Source of the DNA: Deltaproteobacteria bacterium
GTDB lineage: Bacteria > Desulfobacterota > Desulfuromonadia > Geobacterales > DSM-12255
Direction: 5' to 3'
NCBI GenBank assembly: GCA_017861215.1
Contig: JAGFXN010000104.1
Location: 1 to 6,250 of the forward strand
DNA length: 6,250 bases
In this document: one piece after another, positions 5,703-6,250 of the stretch
Numbering within the stretch: position 1 is the stretch's first letter
How the letters are laid out: each line of letters starts with the position of its first letter
Position numbers and translations under genes: made by a program
The notes under the pieces: model-generated
Database searches by the model: none
Told to the model about the DNA's origin: nothing
What the model saw: the letters and a program-made list of their open reading frames with translations, nothing else

Positions 5703-5726
5703 GCAAGAGCAGGGTCTTGCCTTTTT
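5703..5726 (+). terminator. Rho-independent terminator of the exporter operon
   Basis: GCAAGA (5703-5708) pairs with TCTTGC (5715-5720) across a six-base loop and is followed directly by CTTTTT (5721-5726). It lies 30 bases after the DUF2156 stop and before the convergent minus-strand gene. There is no A-run on its left side, so it acts on the plus strand only. The six-bp stem is short but perfect. Confidence 0.75.
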
Positions 5727-5764
5727 ACTCATGCAGATTACTGTACGTAGTGCTTCCTGTCCGT

Positions 5765-6097
5765 TTACTGACCATTATCGAGACCTCCCCAGACACCCTG
5801 CCACTGCTCCTGAGGGGTCCGGCCGTCGCCGTACTGGATAATGACCCCGTCTTCCCTCTGGTAGGAGCATGACCAGCCCGGCTTGTCGGCTCCGGGAAAG
5901 TCGGGATAGTCGTAGGGGTGCTCAAGGGCATTGTACGGCGCGGCATAGGTGCCGTCATCCCTGGGCGGCGGACACCGCTCCTCACCGACATACCACTTTT
6001 GTGCATAGAGCGGCATTACCCCCGGCAACAGTGCAATCAAGCCGACAACAACTTTCATGACGCAAGAGCTGGCGATTCCGGCGACTGTTTTCATCAT
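5765..6097 (-). CDS. Small exported protein with two cysteines, unknown family
   Basis: This 110-residue protein has an N-terminal hydrophobic segment that reads as a signal peptide: basic residues, then VVVGLIALLPGVMPLYA, with a plausible signal peptidase I site after Ala32 (LYA before QKW). The mature part of about 78 residues is rich in Tyr, Trp, Pro, Gly and Asp, with Cys42 and Cys77, which could form one disulfide in the periplasm. I recognise no family. AAGGGAG lies four bases before the first ATG (6097) and seven before the second (6094), so either may be used. A third start at Met14 (6058) would give a more typical 19-residue signal peptide but lacks a ribosome binding site. The gene is monocistronic here, converging on the exporter operon across a gap holding that operon's terminator. 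Confidence 0.75.
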   Translation of the reverse strand: MMKTVAGIASSCVMKVVVGLIALLPGVMPLYAQKWYVGEERCPPPRDDGTYAAPYNALEHPYDYPDFPGADKPGWSCSYQREDGVIIQYGDGRTPQEQWQGVWGGLDNGQ

Positions 6098-6187
6098 GAT
6101 GCTCCCTTCTGGTTAGCGCTCATTCTGTTATTGAGAAAAATTCCCTGTGGCGCGTTACTATCGCTTCGGTGAATAAATATATGAATG

Positions 6188-6240
6188 GTAGGGGCTCGGC
6201 ATGCCGCGCCCAATCTGGGGCGGGGGAACCCCGCCTCTAC
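6188..6240. repeat. GTAG...CTAC bounded double-hairpin element, REP/BIME-like
   Basis: The element starts with GTAGGGGC (6188-6195) and ends with GCCTCTAC (6233-6240), inverted copies matching at seven of eight positions. Inside are two strong hairpins: a 20-base near-perfect palindrome (6192-6211, one T-C mismatch, core CGGCATGCCG) and a nine-bp stem GGGGCGGGG (6217-6225), GAA loop, CCCCGCCTC (6229-6237, one G-T pair). A GTAG tetranucleotide followed by a GC-rich hairpin is the layout of REP sequences linked to RAYT (TnpA-REP) proteins. Two copies facing each other would be a BIME-like pair. No T-run follows, so an intrinsic terminator is less likely. Confidence 0.65.
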
Positions 6241-6250
6241 AGCAGGGTTT

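Noticed and set aside
4789..5706. 305-codon minus-strand open frame
   Set aside because: It lies fully antisense to the DUF2156 gene, which has clear family motifs, a ribosome binding site and operon context. Its translation shows no recognisable domain. Long antisense frames are common in GC-rich genes.
6131..6161. Possible plus-strand promoter TTGAGA followed by TACTAT
   Set aside because: The 19-base spacing is too long, the -10 match is partial, and no plus-strand gene start is visible before the window ends.

Overview
The window reads as chromosomal DNA from a GC-rich Gram-negative bacterium. The family mix (GASTAVFG-type rhomboid, solo DUF2156 protein, divergent GreA-like protein, DUF2127 protein), the tight operons and the GTAG-bounded inverted repeat best fit Desulfuromonadota/Geobacterales. 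That placement is inferred from gene content; there is no rRNA or other phylogenetic marker here. I see no phage, transposase, CRISPR or tRNA.

Layout. Bases 1-408 hold no convincing gene. A rhomboid intramembrane serine protease (409-1359, +) follows and converges, over a 21-base gap, on a minus-strand cluster (1381-2799). In transcription order that cluster encodes a divergent GreA/GreB-like protein, a UPF0270 (YheU-like) protein, a roughly 54-residue zinc-ribbon protein and a DUF2127 membrane protein. The genes are separated by 3 bases, about 28 bases and a 4-base ATGA overlap, so they look like one transcription unit.

Bases 2800-3085 are a divergent promoter region. On the plus strand a strong sigma70-like promoter (TTGACC, 18 bases, TATATT) carries a perfect 7-bp inverted repeat across its -35 box. 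It drives an ABC-2 exporter operon: ATPase (3086-4018), permease (4015-4773, ATGA overlap) and a DUF2156 GNAT-like protein (4786-5673), ended by a rho-independent terminator at 5703-5726. On the minus strand the leader of the GreA-like gene contains small hairpins and a possible 42-codon ORF.

The right end has a minus-strand gene for a small exported protein with two cysteines (5765-6097). It is followed by a GTAG...CTAC bounded double-hairpin element (6188-6240) that resembles an inverted pair of REP sequences.

Function. The right-hand operon probably exports an unidentified substrate and adds a soluble acyl- or aminoacyl-transferase-like partner. The minus-strand cluster links a probable RNA polymerase secondary-channel protein to three small uncharacterised proteins, and is the most likely place for undescribed biology. 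No complete defence or biosynthetic system is visible.
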